Under the pieces are notes generated by a model. It saw only the letters and a program-made list of their open reading frames with translations. It was not told where the DNA came from and did not search any database. Of a stretch of 64,000 nt of DNA, positions 7,243 through 21,800 are shown one piece after another (the first letter of the stretch is position 1; each line of letters opens with the position of its first letter). Origin of the DNA: Thermus islandicus DSM 21543 (GTDB taxonomy: Bacteria > Deinococcota > Deinococci > Deinococcales > Thermaceae); the NCBI RefSeq assembly GCF_000421625.1, contig NZ_ATXJ01000002.1:206027-270026 (forward strand), read 5' to 3'. The position numbers and the translations under genes are program-made.

Positions 7243-9197
7243 TCGCCCCCATGGAGAAGCTGGTCCTGGCCGGGCCCAGGGGCCGGGCCAAGGGGCTTCT
7301 CCAGAGCCTCCAGCAGGCGGGGGTGGTGCATCTGGAGACCCTGCGGGTGGAGGCGCTCTCCGAGTACCGCCTCTCCCCCGAGGAGCGGGAGGAACTCAGG
7401 CGCTGGGAGGCCGTGGCCGCGGGGGCGGAGCATACCCTTGCCCTCCTGGGGCGGGAGCCCGAGCCCGGAAGGCCTTTTCCGGAGGGGCTGGAGGCGGCCG
7501 AGGGGGCCTTGGCCCCCATCCAGAGGCAGGCGGAGGGCCTCGCCCGGGAACGGCAGGAGCTGGAGGAGGAGCTTGCCCTGGCCCAGACCTACCTTGAGCC
7601 CCTGGAGAAGCTCGCGGCCATGGCCCATGGCCTGGACAAAAGCCCCTTTTTCCGCGTCCTGCCCTTCCTCCTCACGGAGAAGGAGCTTCCCCTGGTGGAG
7701 GAGGCCTTGAAAAAGGCCCTGGAGGACCGCTTTCTCCTGGCCGCAGAGCCCTACGCCAAGGGGCTCGCCGCCTTGCTGGTGGTCCACCGCCGGGACCAGG
7801 AGGCGGCCAAGGCGGCCCTCTCCCGCGCAGGCATGGCCGAGCTCCGCCTGAGCGGGCCCTACGCCGATCTCCCCCTTTCCGAGGCGGCGAGGCGGCTTAA
7901 GGCGCGGTCCGAGGCCATGCCCAGGGAGCTTTCCGAGGTGCGGCAAGCCCTCTTCAAGCTGGCCCTCGAGGCCGCCTCCACCCTGCAGAGCCTCTGGACC
8001 CGGGCCAAGGACGAGGTGGCCCGTTTGAAGGCGCTGGAGGAGCTGGCCTCGGGCCGCTTTGGCTTTGCCCTCTTGGGCTACGTGCCCGTGAAGGCCAAGC
8101 CCAGGGTGGAGGAGGCCCTCGCCCGGCACAAGGACGAGGTGGTCTACGCCTTTGAGCCTGTGGACGAGCACCACGAAAGGGACCGGGTGCCCGTTACCCT
8201 GGATAACCCCCCTTGGGTCAAGCCTTTTGAGCTTTTGGTGAGTTTCCTCAACACCCCCAAGTACGGCTCCTTTGACCCCACCCCTGTGGTCCCCATCTTC
8301 TTCCCCTTTTGGTTCGGCATGATCGTGGGGGACATCGGCTACGCCCTCCTCTTCCTCCTGGTGGGGCGGTGGCTTTCCGGCTACGCCAGGCGGAACGAAC
8401 CCCTGAAGGTTGACCTTTTTGCCCTCAAGCTCAAGCCCCCGGTCCTCCGCCACCTGGTCTACATCTTGAACTGGATGGTCTTCTGGACCGCCCTTTGGGG
8501 GGTGATCTACGGGGAGTTCTTCGGCACCTTTCTGGAGCGCCTCGGGGTCTTCGGCACCCCCGAGCACCCCGGCCTCATCCCCATCCTCATTCCCAGGATA
8601 GACACGGCCAGGACCGCCAACCTCCTCATCCTTCTCTCCGTGGCCTTCGGCGTGGTCATGGTCTTCTACGGGCTCCTCCTCAGGGCCTTCCTCGGCCTGA
8701 AGCACCGGCACATGGCCCACTTCTGGGAGGGGGTAGGGTACCTAGGGGGGCTTGTGGGCCTCCTGGCCCTGGCCGCCTCCTACCTGGGCAACCTCCAGGC
8801 GGTCTGGCTGCAGGTCCTCATGTACCTGGGGTTCGGCGCCTTCCTGCTCTCGGTCCTCATGAGCCGCATCTGGCTCATGGTCCCGGAGATCTTCACCCAG
8901 GCGGGGCATATCCTCTCCCACATCCGTATCTACGCCGTGGGGGCGGCGGGCGGGATCCTGGCGGGCCTTCTCACGGACGTGGGCTTCGCCTTGGCGGAGC
9001 GGCTGGGCCTTCTGGGCGTGCTCCTGGGCCTTGCGGTGGCGGGGGCCCTGCACCTTCTCATCCTCCTCCTCACCACCCTGGGGCACATGCTCCAGCCCAT
9101 CCGTCTCCTCTGGGTGGAGTTCTTCACCAAGTTCGGGTTTTATGAGGAGAACGGCAGGCCTTACCGGCCGTTCAAAAGCGTCCGCGAGACGCAGTAG
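7239..9197 (+). CDS. atpI: V/A-type ATPase subunit I (subunit a homologue, proton channel stator)
   Basis: 652 residues, the same as the Thermus family length. The GTG start at 7239 overlaps the atpG stop (GTGA); an ATG four codons on is the alternative. The N-terminal half is a soluble coiled-coil arm that contacts the E/G stalks. The C-terminal half has about eight membrane helices starting at PTPVVPIFFPFWFGMIVGD. The conserved helices near IRIYAVGAAGG and the end (LGHMLQPIRLLWVEFFTKFG) carry the buried arginines of the half-channels. It passes protons to the L ring in the inner membrane. Confidence 0.94.
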   Translation: MIAPMEKLVLAGPRGRAKGLLQSLQQAGVVHLETLRVEALSEYRLSPEEREELRRWEAVAAGAEHTLALLGREPEPGRPFPEGLEAAEGALAPIQRQAEGLARERQELEEELALAQTYLEPLEKLAAMAHGLDKSPFFRVLPFLLTEKELPLVEEALKKALEDRFLLAAEPYAKGLAALLVVHRRDQEAAKAALSRAGMAELRLSGPYADLPLSEAARRLKARSEAMPRELSEVRQALFKLALEAASTLQSLWTRAKDEVARLKALEELASGRFGFALLGYVPVKAKPRVEEALARHKDEVVYAFEPVDEHHERDRVPVTLDNPPWVKPFELLVSFLNTPKYGSFDPTPVVPIFFPFWFGMIVGDIGYALLFLLVGRWLSGYARRNEPLKVDLFALKLKPPVLRHLVYILNWMVFWTALWGVIYGEFFGTFLERLGVFGTPEHPGLIPILIPRIDTARTANLLILLSVAFGVVMVFYGLLLRAFLGLKHRHMAHFWEGVGYLGGLVGLLALAASYLGNLQAVWLQVLMYLGFGAFLLSVLMSRIWLMVPEIFTQAGHILSHIRIYAVGAAGGILAGLLTDVGFALAERLGLLGVLLGLAVAGALHLLILLLTTLGHMLQPIRLLWVEFFTKFGFYEENGRPYRPFKSVRETQ

Positions 9198-9209
9198 GGA
9201 GGGATAGAG

Positions 9210-9509
9210 ATGAAGAAGCTTTTGGTGTTCTTGTTGGTGGCGGTGTTCGGCGCGCTGGCTTTTGCGGCGGAGGGGCAGGCGGCCTCCGGCGGCCTGGACC
9301 GGGGGCTTATTGCCGTGGGCATGGGGCTTGCGGTGGGCTTAGCCGCCCTCGGCACGGGCGTGGCCCAGGCCCGGATTGGAGCGGCGGGCGTGGGGGCCAT
9401 CGCTGAGGACCGGGGCAACTTCGGTACCGCCCTGATCTTCCTCCTCCTGCCCGAAACCCTGGTGATCTTCGGCCTCCTCATCGCCTTCATCCTGAACGGC
9501 AAGCTCTGA
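9210..9509 (+). CDS. atpL: V/A-type ATPase proteolipid subunit L/K (c-ring)
   Basis: 99 residues with a cleavable-looking signal (MKKLLVFLLVAVFGALAFA) followed by two membrane helices. The second helix contains LLLPETLVIFG, whose glutamate is the ion-binding carboxylate. Glycine/alanine-rich packing (GLAALGTGVAQARIGAAGVGA) fits a rotor ring. The size matches the short two-helix Thermus type rather than the doubled eukaryotic type. SD GGGAGGG lies upstream, 12 bases after atpI. Confidence 0.95.
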   Translation: MKKLLVFLLVAVFGALAFAAEGQAASGGLDRGLIAVGMGLAVGLAALGTGVAQARIGAAGVGAIAEDRGNFGTALIFLLLPETLVIFGLLIAFILNGKL

Positions 9510-9569
9510 GCCGTTTCTCGGGCCAGGCCCCCCTCGAGGTCGGGCTTGGCCCTTTCCCAAGGAGGGGAG

Positions 9570-10133
9570 ATGTCTAAGCTGGAAGCCATTCTGAGCCAGG
9601 AGGTGGAGGCGGAGATCCAGGCCCTCCTGGCCGAGGCCAGGGGGAAGGCGGAGGCCTTGAGGCGGGAGGCGGAGGCCAAGGCCATGGCCCTCCTCGAGGG
9701 GCGAAGGCGGGCCCTCGAGGCGGCCTTCCAGGCGGCCCTCCGCCGGGCAGAGAGCGCCGGGGAGCTCCTCCTGGCCACCGCTCGGGCCGAGGCCAGGGGG
9801 GAGATGCTTAACGAGGTGAAGGCGCGGGTCCTGGCGGCCCTGAGGGACCTTCCTTCCCGGCCCGAGTGGCCCGAGGTGGTGCGAAAGCTGGCCGAGGAGG
9901 CCCTTTCCGCCCTTCCCGAGCCCGAGGCCCTGGCCTCCCACCCGGAAAACCTGCCCCACCTCGAGGCCTTGGCCCAGGGGAAGCTGGAGCTCAAGCCGGA
10001 CCCTGCCCTGCGCCTGGGGGTGCGGGCCATCGGCAAGGGGGGCAGGACCCAGGTGGAAAACGCCTTGGAGGGCCGGCTGGAGCGGGCCTGGGACGCCCTC
10101 TCCTCGAGGGTGGCCCAGGTGCTTTGGGGCTAG
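9570..10133 (+). CDS. atpE: V/A-type ATPase subunit E (peripheral stalk)
   Basis: 187 residues. The N-terminal ~100 residues form an alanine/glutamate-rich coiled coil (VEAEIQALLAEARGKAEAL) that pairs with subunit G. The C-terminal globular domain ends WDALSSRVAQVLWG and binds the A3B3 head. The start at ATG 9570 follows AAGGAGGGGAG; an in-frame extension upstream to 9546 has no homology. A 60-base gap separates it from the proteolipid gene, the longest spacing in the operon, and may allow different expression. Confidence 0.93.
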   Translation: MSKLEAILSQEVEAEIQALLAEARGKAEALRREAEAKAMALLEGRRRALEAAFQAALRRAESAGELLLATARAEARGEMLNEVKARVLAALRDLPSRPEWPEVVRKLAEEALSALPEPEALASHPENLPHLEALAQGKLELKPDPALRLGVRAIGKGGRTQVENALEGRLERAWDALSSRVAQVLWG

Positions 10134-10136
10134 GCC

Positions 10137-11108
10137 ATGGCGGACGACTTCGGCTACCTGAACGCCCGGGTTCGGGCGAGGCGGCAGACCCTCCTCAAGG
10201 AGAGCTTCTTCCAGGAGGCCCTGGACCTTTCCTTTAGCGACTTCCTACGCCTTCTCTCCGAGACCGTCTATGGCCCTGAGCTTTCCGGGCAGTCCCTGGC
10301 CGAAGTGGACCGGGCCATCGCCCGCACCCAGGCGCGGCTTCTCGGGGACCTGCCGCGGCTGGTGGGGGGGGAGGCGCGGGAGGCGGTCCGCCTTCTCCTC
10401 CTGCGCCACGACCTGGCCAACCTGCAGGCGGTCCTCCGGGCCAAGGCCACGGGCCGCCCCTTTGAGGAGGTGCTCCTCCTTCCGGGTACCCTGAAGGAGG
10501 CCCTCTGGCGCCAGGCCTACGAGGCCCAGGACGCCGCGGCCATGGCCCAGGTCCTGGCCGTCCCCGGCCATCCTTTGGCCCGGGCCTTGCGGGAGGTGCT
10601 CCGGGAGACCCAGGACCTCTCCCGGGTGGAGGCCCTGGTGGCCAAGCGCTTCTTTGAGGACGTGGTCAAGGCCGCCAAGGGCCTCGAGGAGGCCTTCCTC
10701 AAGGACTACCTTTCCCTGGAGGTGGACGGGGAGAACCTGCGCACCGCCTTCAAGCTCCAGGGGCAGGAGGTGGCCCCGGAGGCCCTCTTCATCCGGGGCG
10801 GACGCTTCGTGGACAGGGTCCGTTTCGCCCGGCTTCTGGAGGGGGACTACGCCGTCTTGGATGAGCTTTCCGGGACTCCCTTTGCTCCTTTGGCCGGGGT
10901 GCGGGACCTCAAGGAGCTGGAGCGGCGCCTCCGCTGCCTCCTCCTGAGGGAGGCGGCCAAGGGGGCGAGCGACCCCCTGGGGGCGGGCCTGGCCTTGGCC
11001 TACGTGAAGGAGCGGGAGTGGGAGGCCGTGCGCCTCAGGCTCCTCGCGCGCCGGGCCTACTACGGCCTCCCCCGGGCCCAGGTGGAGGAGGAGGTGACCT
11101 GTCCGTGA
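10137..11108 (+). CDS. atpC: V/A-type ATPase subunit C (rotor socket)
   Basis: 323 residues of the all-helical V-ATPase subunit C/AC39 family, a funnel-like protein that joins the central shaft to the proteolipid ring. Diagnostic segments are DDFGYLNARVRARR at the start and AYVKEREWEAVRLRLLARRAYYGLP near the end. The gene starts four bases after the atpE stop, and its stop overlaps the atpF start. Confidence 0.93.
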   Translation: MADDFGYLNARVRARRQTLLKESFFQEALDLSFSDFLRLLSETVYGPELSGQSLAEVDRAIARTQARLLGDLPRLVGGEAREAVRLLLLRHDLANLQAVLRAKATGRPFEEVLLLPGTLKEALWRQAYEAQDAAAMAQVLAVPGHPLARALREVLRETQDLSRVEALVAKRFFEDVVKAAKGLEEAFLKDYLSLEVDGENLRTAFKLQGQEVAPEALFIRGGRFVDRVRFARLLEGDYAVLDELSGTPFAPLAGVRDLKELERRLRCLLLREAAKGASDPLGAGLALAYVKEREWEAVRLRLLARRAYYGLPRAQVEEEVTCP

Positions 11109-11425
11109 GGATCGCCGTGATCGCGGACCCCGACACCGCCTCGGGCTTCCGGCTCGCGGGCCTCGAGGCCTTCGGCGCCCTTACCCCCGAGGAGGCCCGG
11201 GCCCGCCTGGAGGAGGCGGTAGCCAAGGGGGTGTACGCCCTGGTGGCCGTGGACCAGGCGCTCCTTCCCGACCCCGAGCGGGCGGTGGAGCGCCTCATGC
11301 GGGGCAGGGACCTGCCCGTGCTTTTGCCCATCGCGGGGCTGAAGGAGGCCTTCCAAAACCCCGACGTGGAGGCCTACATGCGCGAGCTGGTGCGCCGGAC
11401 CATTGGCTTTGACATCAAGCTCTAA
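11105..11425 (+). CDS. atpF: V/A-type ATPase subunit F (central shaft)
   Basis: 106 residues from GTG 11105, which overlaps the atpC stop (GTGA). A second GTG at 11117 would give a slightly shorter N terminus. IAVIADPDTASGFRLAGLEAFG and PVLLPIAGLKEAF are the Rossmann-like N-domain and hinge typical of subunit F; the C-terminal helix (YMRELVRRTIGFDIKL) contacts subunit D and modulates ATP hydrolysis. The start is chosen by coupling rather than by a free SD. Confidence 0.92.
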   Translation: MRIAVIADPDTASGFRLAGLEAFGALTPEEARARLEEAVAKGVYALVAVDQALLPDPERAVERLMRGRDLPVLLPIAGLKEAFQNPDVEAYMRELVRRTIGFDIKL

Positions 11426-11437
11426 AATGGAGGGAAG

Positions 11438-13174
<1,737 letters not shown>

Positions 13175-13183
13175 GAGGGAAGC

Positions 13184-14620
13184 ATGGACCTCTTGAAGAA
13201 GGAGTACACCGGCGTCACGTACATCTCGGGGCCCCTCCTTTTCGTGGAGAACGCCAAGGACCTCTCCTACGGGGCCATCGTGGACATCCGGGACGGCACG
13301 GGTCGGGTCCGCGGCGGCCAGGTGATTGAGGTTTCCGAGGAGTACGCGGTGATCCAGGTCTTTGAAGAGACCACGGGCCTGGACCTCGCCACCACCACGG
13401 TGAGCCTGGTGGAGGACGTGGCGAGGCTCGGCGTCTCCAAGGAGATGCTGGGCCGCCGCTTTAACGGCATCGGCAAGCCCATTGACGGCCTCCCCCCCAT
13501 CACCCCGGAGAAGCGCCTGCCCATCGTGGGCCTGCCCCTGAACCCCGTGGCCCGGAAGAAGCCAGAGCAGTTCATCCAGACCGGCATCTCCACCATTGAC
13601 GTGATGAACACCCTGGTGCGGGGGCAGAAGCTCCCCATCTTCTCCGGCTCGGGGCTTCCCGCCAACGAGATCGCCGCCCAGATCGCCCGTCAGGCCACGG
13701 TGCGCCCGGACCTCTCGGGGGAGGGGGAGGAGGAGGAGCCCTTCGCCGTGGTCTTCGCCGCCATGGGCATCACCCAGCGGGAGCTCTCCTACTTCATCCA
13801 GGAGTTTGAGCGCACGGGGGCCCTAAGCCGCTCCGTACTTTTCCTCAACAAGGCGGACGACCCCACCATTGAGCGGATCCTCACCCCCCGCATGGCCCTC
13901 ACCGTGGCCGAGTACTTGGCCTTTGAGCACGATTACCACGTCCTCGTTATCCTCACGGACATGACCAACTACTGCGAGGCCCTGCGGGAGATCGGGGCGG
14001 CCCGCGAGGAGATCCCGGGGCGCCGCGGCTACCCCGGCTACATGTACACCGACCTGGCCACCATCTACGAGCGGGCCGGGGTGGTGCAGGGCAAGAAGGG
14101 CTCTGTGACCCAGATCCCCATCCTCTCCATGCCCGACGACGACCGCACCCACCCCATCCCCGACCTTACGGGTTACATCACCGAGGGGCAGATCCAGCTC
14201 TCCCGGGAGCTCCACCGGAAGGGCATCTACCCGCCCATTGACCCCCTGCCCTCCCTCTCCCGGCTCATGAACAACGGCGTGGGCAAGGGCAAGACCCGGG
14301 AGGACCACAAGCAGGTCTCCGACCAGCTCTACTCCGCCTACGCCAACGGGGTGGACATAAGGAAGCTCGTGGCCATCATCGGGGAGGATGCCCTCACGGA
14401 GAACGACCGCCGCTACCTGCAGTTCGCCGACGCCTTTGAGCGGCACTTCATCAACCAGGGGCAGCAGAACCGTCCCATTGAGGAGAGCCTGAAGATCGCC
14501 TGGGCCCTCCTCTCCATGCTGCCCCAGGGGGAGCTCAAGCGGATTTCCAAGGACCACATCGGCAAGTACTACGGCCAGAAGCTGGAGGAGATCTGGGGCG
14601 CGCCCCAGGCCCTGGACTAA
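13184..14620 (+). CDS. atpB: V/A-type ATPase non-catalytic subunit B
   Basis: 478 residues with the beta-barrel N-domain and a RecA-like core. The P-loop site reads [15 protein letters not shown], lacking the GKT signature, so it is the regulatory rather than catalytic subunit. FVNQGQ-like [15 protein letters not shown] and the [18 protein letters not shown] segment are diagnostic. SD GGAGGGA precedes the ATG, nine bases after atpA. Confidence 0.97.
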   Translation: MDLLKKEYTGVTYISGPLLFVENAKDLSYGAIVDIRDGTGRVRGGQVIEVSEEYAVIQVFEETTGLDLATTTVSLVEDVARLGVSKEMLGRRFNGIGKPIDGLPPITPEKRLPIVGLPLNPVARKKPEQFIQTGISTIDVMNTLVRGQKLPIFSGSGLPANEIAAQIARQATVRPDLSGEGEEEEPFAVVFAAMGITQRELSYFIQEFERTGALSRSVLFLNKADDPTIERILTPRMALTVAEYLAFEHDYHVLVILTDMTNYCEALREIGAAREEIPGRRGYPGYMYTDLATIYERAGVVQGKKGSVTQIPILSMPDDDRTHPIPDLTGYITEGQIQLSRELHRKGIYPPIDPLPSLSRLMNNGVGKGKTREDHKQVSDQLYSAYANGVDIRKLVAIIGEDALTENDRRYLQFADAFERHFINQGQQNRPIEESLKIAWALLSMLPQGELKRISKDHIGKYYGQKLEEIWGAPQALD

Positions 14621-14630
14621 GGGGGGGTAG

Positions 14631-15260
14631 ATGAGCCAGGTGAGCCCCACCCGGATGAACCTGCTGCAGAGGCGGGGGCAGCTCCGCCTGGCGCAGAAGG
14701 GGGTGGATCTCCTCAAGAAGAAACGGGACGCCCTGGTGGCGGAGTTCTTCGGCCTGGTGCGGGAGGCCATGGAGGCCAGGAAGGCGCTGAACCAGGCGGC
14801 GAGGGAGGCCTACTCCGCTCTCCTCCTGGCCCAGGCCTTTGACGGCCCGGAGGTGGTGGCCGGGGCCGCCCTCGGGGTGCCCCCCCTCGAGGGAGTAGAG
14901 GCGGAGGTGGAAAACGTCTGGGGGAGCAAGGTGCCGAGGCTCAGGGCGGCCTTCCCGGAGGACCGCCTCTCCCCCCTGGGCACGCCCACGTACACCCTCG
15001 AGGCGCAACGGGCCTTCCGCCGCTACGCCGAGGCCCTGATCCGGGTGGCCAACACCGAGACCCGCCTCAAGCGGATCGGCGAGGAGATCAAGAAGACCAC
15101 CCGCCGGGTGAACGCCCTGGAGCAGGTGGTCATTCCCGGGATCCGCTCCCAGATCCGCTTCATCCAGCAGGTGTTGGAGCAAAGGGAAAGGGAGGACACC
15201 TTCCGCCTCAAGCGCATCAAGGGAAAGATGGAGGCCCGGGAGGAAGAGCCCGGGGCTTAG
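14631..15260 (+). CDS. atpD: V/A-type ATPase subunit D (central rotor shaft)
   Basis: 209 residues forming two long helices that make the rotor axle inside the A3B3 head: N-terminal SPTRMNLLQRRGQLRLAQKG and C-terminal RRVNALEQVVIPGIRSQIRFIQQVLEQ. It is about 14 residues shorter at the C terminus than the T. thermophilus protein I recall, ending just after KRIKGKMEAREEEPGA. It is the last gene of the operon and is followed by a hairpin terminator. Confidence 0.95.
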   Translation: MSQVSPTRMNLLQRRGQLRLAQKGVDLLKKKRDALVAEFFGLVREAMEARKALNQAAREAYSALLLAQAFDGPEVVAGAALGVPPLEGVEAEVENVWGSKVPRLRAAFPEDRLSPLGTPTYTLEAQRAFRRYAEALIRVANTETRLKRIGEEIKKTTRRVNALEQVVIPGIRSQIRFIQQVLEQREREDTFRLKRIKGKMEAREEEPGA

Positions 15261-15285
15261 CGCCGCCCCCCCTTCCGAAAAGACC

Positions 15286-15309
15286 GACCCCGGGCGCAGG
15301 CCCGGGGTC
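15286..15309. terminator. Intrinsic terminator shared by the atp operon and acnA
   Basis: GACCCCGGGC (15286-15295), loop GCAG, and its exact complement GCCCGGGGTC (15300-15309), followed by TTTAGG on the plus strand. An AAAAG run on the left side gives a CTTTT run after the hairpin on the minus strand. It lies between two convergent genes and can serve both directions. Confidence 0.85.
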
Positions 15310-15324
15310 TTTAGGATCCGGGTG

Positions 15325-18026
<2,702 letters not shown>

Positions 18027-18030
<4 letters not shown>

Positions 18031-18854
18031 GAGCCCTCCTTTCCCTTCCCCCTAGGGGAAAAGGGACCACCGCTTGGACTTTGGGGGAAGTCAGCCTTCC
18101 GAGGGGGGGCGCCCGCCCCGGCGCTTTCCACTATAGCACTTCGCACCCCCAGGACCGGGAGGGGCTTGGGCGGCGCCTCCCACCCCAGACCCTCGAGGAA
18201 GAGGAGCACCTCCCGGCGAACCTCCTCCCAAAGGGCCTCCCTGGGCCTTCGGAGGGGCCGGTCGCCCCTTTGGGCCCCGTAGGCCCCGAAGCCCGCGTGG
18301 TTGAGCCCCGCCACGTAGACCACCCGCGCCCCCTGGGGGAGGCGCTTGGCCTTCTCCCGCGCCTCCTCTAGGGGCAGAAGGCCATCTTCTGTGCCGTAGA
18401 CCGCCAGGGTGGGGAAGCCCTCCCGGGAGAGGTCGCCCTCGGGGTAGCTGGCAAGGAGGATCAGGGGCAGCCCTTCCCTGGCCGCTACCTCCGCCGCCAC
18501 CACCCCCCCGAGGCTGTGCCCCCCCACCACCAGGGGCAGGTCGGGGAAGCCCCGGGCCACCTCCAGGGCCCGCTCCTTGCGGAGGAGGGCCAGGCCCGCG
18601 GGCACCTTGAGGAGGGCCACGCCGTACCCTGCCTCCCGCAGGGGAGCGAGCAGGGGGGCGTAGGCCCGGGGGTCCACCCGGGCCCCGGGGTAAAAGGCCA
18701 AGAGGGCCTTGGCCCTGGGGGGGAGGAGGAGGAAGGCCTCGGGGGTCTCCCGGGCTCCCTGCAGGGCCGCCAGGGCCAAGGCCTCCGCAGGGTAGGGCCG
18801 GAGGAGGTAGCGGCTTGCCCCCACCAGCCCAAGGCCTAGGGCCAGGGGCCCCAA
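18027..18854 (-). CDS. Alpha/beta hydrolase, exported or membrane-anchored
   Basis: 275 residues from TTG 18854. An in-frame CTG at 18881, overlapping the RND gene stop, would add nine residues (LNRTLLLLL) and make a better signal/anchor with [12 protein letters not shown]. The nucleophile elbow [14 protein letters not shown], an acid in [11 protein letters not shown] and a histidine in [13 protein letters not shown] give a complete catalytic triad. The family is dienelactone-hydrolase/lysophospholipase-like; substrate unknown. The last ~45 residues are proline/glycine-rich and run through the probable acnA promoter, so they may carry no function. Confidence 0.75.
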
Positions 18855-18877
18855 GAGGAGAAGGAGAAGGGTCCGGT

Positions 18878-21800
18878 TCAGGTGAGGATCACCTCCCGCT
18901 TGGCCCTGCGGCCCTCAAAGGCGTAGAAGGCGGCGGGCACCACGAAGAGGGTGAGGAGGGTGGAGGAGAGAAGGCCCCCTAGGATGACGACCCCGAGGGG
19001 CCTCCGGTACTCCGCTCCCTCGCCCGTGCCGAGGAGGAGGGGCAGGCTGATGATGAGGACGGTGAGGGTGGTCATGAGGATGGGGCGGAGGCGGAGCCTC
19101 GCCGCCTCCACCAAAGCCTCCCTCAGGGGCATCTCCTGCATCCTCCGCACGGCGAAGTCCAGGAGGAGGATGGCGTTTTTGGTCACCAAGCCGATGAGCA
19201 TCACCACCCCCAGGACGCTGATCACGTCCAGGCCGGTCCCCAGGAGGTAGGTGAGCCAGAAGGCCCCCACCAGGGCCAAGGGCACGGGGAGGAGGAGGTA
19301 GAGGGGGTAGCGCCAGGCGTTGAACTGGCTGGCGATGACGAGGTAGTTGAGGGCGAGGGCCAGGAGGAAGGCCAGGGGGGCAAGGCGGAGGAGGTCTCCC
19401 GTGAAGCCGGTGAGGCCGGTGGCCTGGAGCTCCACCCCGTTTCCCAAAAGCCCCTGGGCCCTGAGTTCCCCCTCGAGCTCCCGCTGCACCTGGAGGCTCC
19501 CCGGGGCCTCGGGGCGCAGGTTGATGTTGATCCCGGCGGCGTAGGCCTGGTTGCGGCGGGAGATGAGGGTGGGGCCCGGCTTCTCCACGAAGCGCCCCAG
19601 GCTCCCCAGGGGCAGGAAGGCCTGGAGGGCCGGGGCGTAGACGGGAAGGGAAAGGAGGTCGGCTTCCCCGGAAAGGCGCAACGGGTCGGCCCGGACGAGG
19701 ATGGCGAGCTCCTCCCCGTCCCGCCTCGCCGTGGCCGCCTGGGTCCCCGACAGGTAAAGCCTTAGGGCCTGGGCCAGGTCCTGAGGGGTGAGGCCGGTGC
19801 CGGAAAGCCTCGCCGGGTCGGGGACAAAGACCCGTTCCCGCTGGGTGGCCTCGAGGGTGCTCTTGACGCTGGCCACGTAGGGCTTTTGCGCGATGCGGCG
19901 GACGATCTCCTCCGCGCGCCGCTCCAGGAGGGCCCGGTCCGGGCTGGTGAGGAAGAACTGCAGGTCGGCGTCGCCCGGGCTTGGCCCCGTCTGGGCGAGC
20001 ACGCGGAGGTCGGCTCCCGGGAAGCCCTGGAGGAGGGCCTTGCCCTCCTCGGCGAAGCGCTCGGCCAGGTGGAAGATGTCGGGGCGCTCCCCCTTGGGCT
20101 TGAGGACGATCTGTAGCTGCACCCGGCTCGGGTCCGAGACCTGGACCCCTCCCGTGGCGCTGGCCCCCACCGTGGTCACCACCCGGCTCACCGCGGGCTG
20201 GGCCAGGAGGTAGGCCTCCAGGATCCGCGCCGCCCGGTCGGCCACGAGGAGGGGGGTGTCCTTGGGGAGGAGGAGGGTGGCGGTGAGGACCCCGGTGTCC
20301 GCCCGGGGGGTGAAGTTGAAGGGGATCCTCGGGAGGATGGGGAAGAGGGAGAGGAAGAGGAGAAACGCGAGCCCAAGGGCCCCCCAGGGCCGGGCCAGAA
20401 CCCCCTTTAGGGCCCGGGCGTAGAGCTCGGTGAGCCGCTTAAGCCCCCTCTCCACCCCTTCGTGGAGGTGGCGGGCCAGGGCCCCAAAGAGGTCCAGGAG
20501 GAGGCGGCCCAAATAGCGCCCGAGGCCCAGAAGGGCGGGGTAGAGGGCGAGGAGGAGAAGGTACGGGGGGCCCTGGCGGGAGAGGAGGAGGGCCAGGGTG
20601 AGGCCCAGGAAGAGCCCCATGGCGGTGCGGAAGCCCCTGCGGTAGGCCCAGGCGAGGTCCTTGGGGAGGAGGAGGGCCGCCTTCAGGGCCTCTCGGAAGC
20701 TGGGCGGGTCGGGGTCGGGGAAGTAGGCGAGCCGCACGGTGAGGAAGAGGAGGGCCTCGAGCCAGCTCACGGCGATGGCCGCCGCCATGCCGAGGCCGAA
20801 CTGCTGGAAGATCTGGCCGATGAGCCCGGGGAGGAAGCTGATGGGGAGGAAAACCGCGAGGAGGCTTAGGGTGGCCGCGGCCACGGCGGCGCTCACCTCG
20901 CTCGCGCCCTTCAGCACCGCCTCCTTGGGGCCGAGGCCCGCCCTCCGGTAGCGGTCAATGTTCTCCGCCACCACGATGGAGTCGTCCACCACGATGCCCA
21001 CGGCCACGGTGAGGGCGAGGAGGCTGATGAGGTTGTAGGTGAACCCCAGGACCCCGAAGAGGAGGATGGCCCCCGAGAGGGTGATGGGGATGGCCAGGAT
21101 CACGGAGAAGACGGAGTTCAGCTTCCCCAGGAAGAGGAGGACCACCAGGGATACGGCCAAGGCGGCGAGGAAGGCCTCCTTCACCGTGTCCACCACCGCG
21201 GCCCGGATGAAGCGCGTGCTGTCCAGGGCCACCTCGGCCCGAAAGCCCGGGGGCAGGGCCGTTCGGGCCAGGGTCCGCCGCACCCCGTCGGCCACGGCCA
21301 CGGCGTTGGAGTCCGGGGTCTTGAGCACGGCGAGGAGGACGGCGGGGCGGCCGTTCACCCGGTTCAGGCTCGAGGCCTCCTCCGCCCGCTCCTCCACCCG
21401 GGCCACGTCCCGCACCCTGAGGCCCCGGCCCGGGTCCACCAGGAGGCCCGCCACCTCCTCGGCCCGGGCCGGGGTGGCGCGCAGGGTGTAGACCAGGCGC
21501 CGCTCCTCCAGGTTGAGGTTCCCCAGGGGGAGGTTGAGGGCCGAGGCGGAGAGGGCCTGGACCACCTGGCCCGGGGTGACCCCCAGGGCCTCTAGGCGGT
21601 CGGGGTCCAGAAGCACGCGGATGGCCCTCCTAGGGGCCCCGGTGAGGCGGATGTCCGCCACCCCGGGCACCAGCTGGAGCTTGGGCTTGAGTTGGCGCTC
21701 CGCGTAGCGCAGCACCTGGGCCAGGTCCTCTCCCGGGGCCTCGAGGGCCACGTAGAGGATGGGGCTTGCCGAGGGGTCAAACTTCTGCACCACGGGGGCC

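Noticed and set aside
7140..8720. 526-residue open frame antisense to atpI
   Set aside because: Shadow of a GC-rich gene; Gly/His/Leu/Glu-rich with no domain, while atpI on the other strand is certain.
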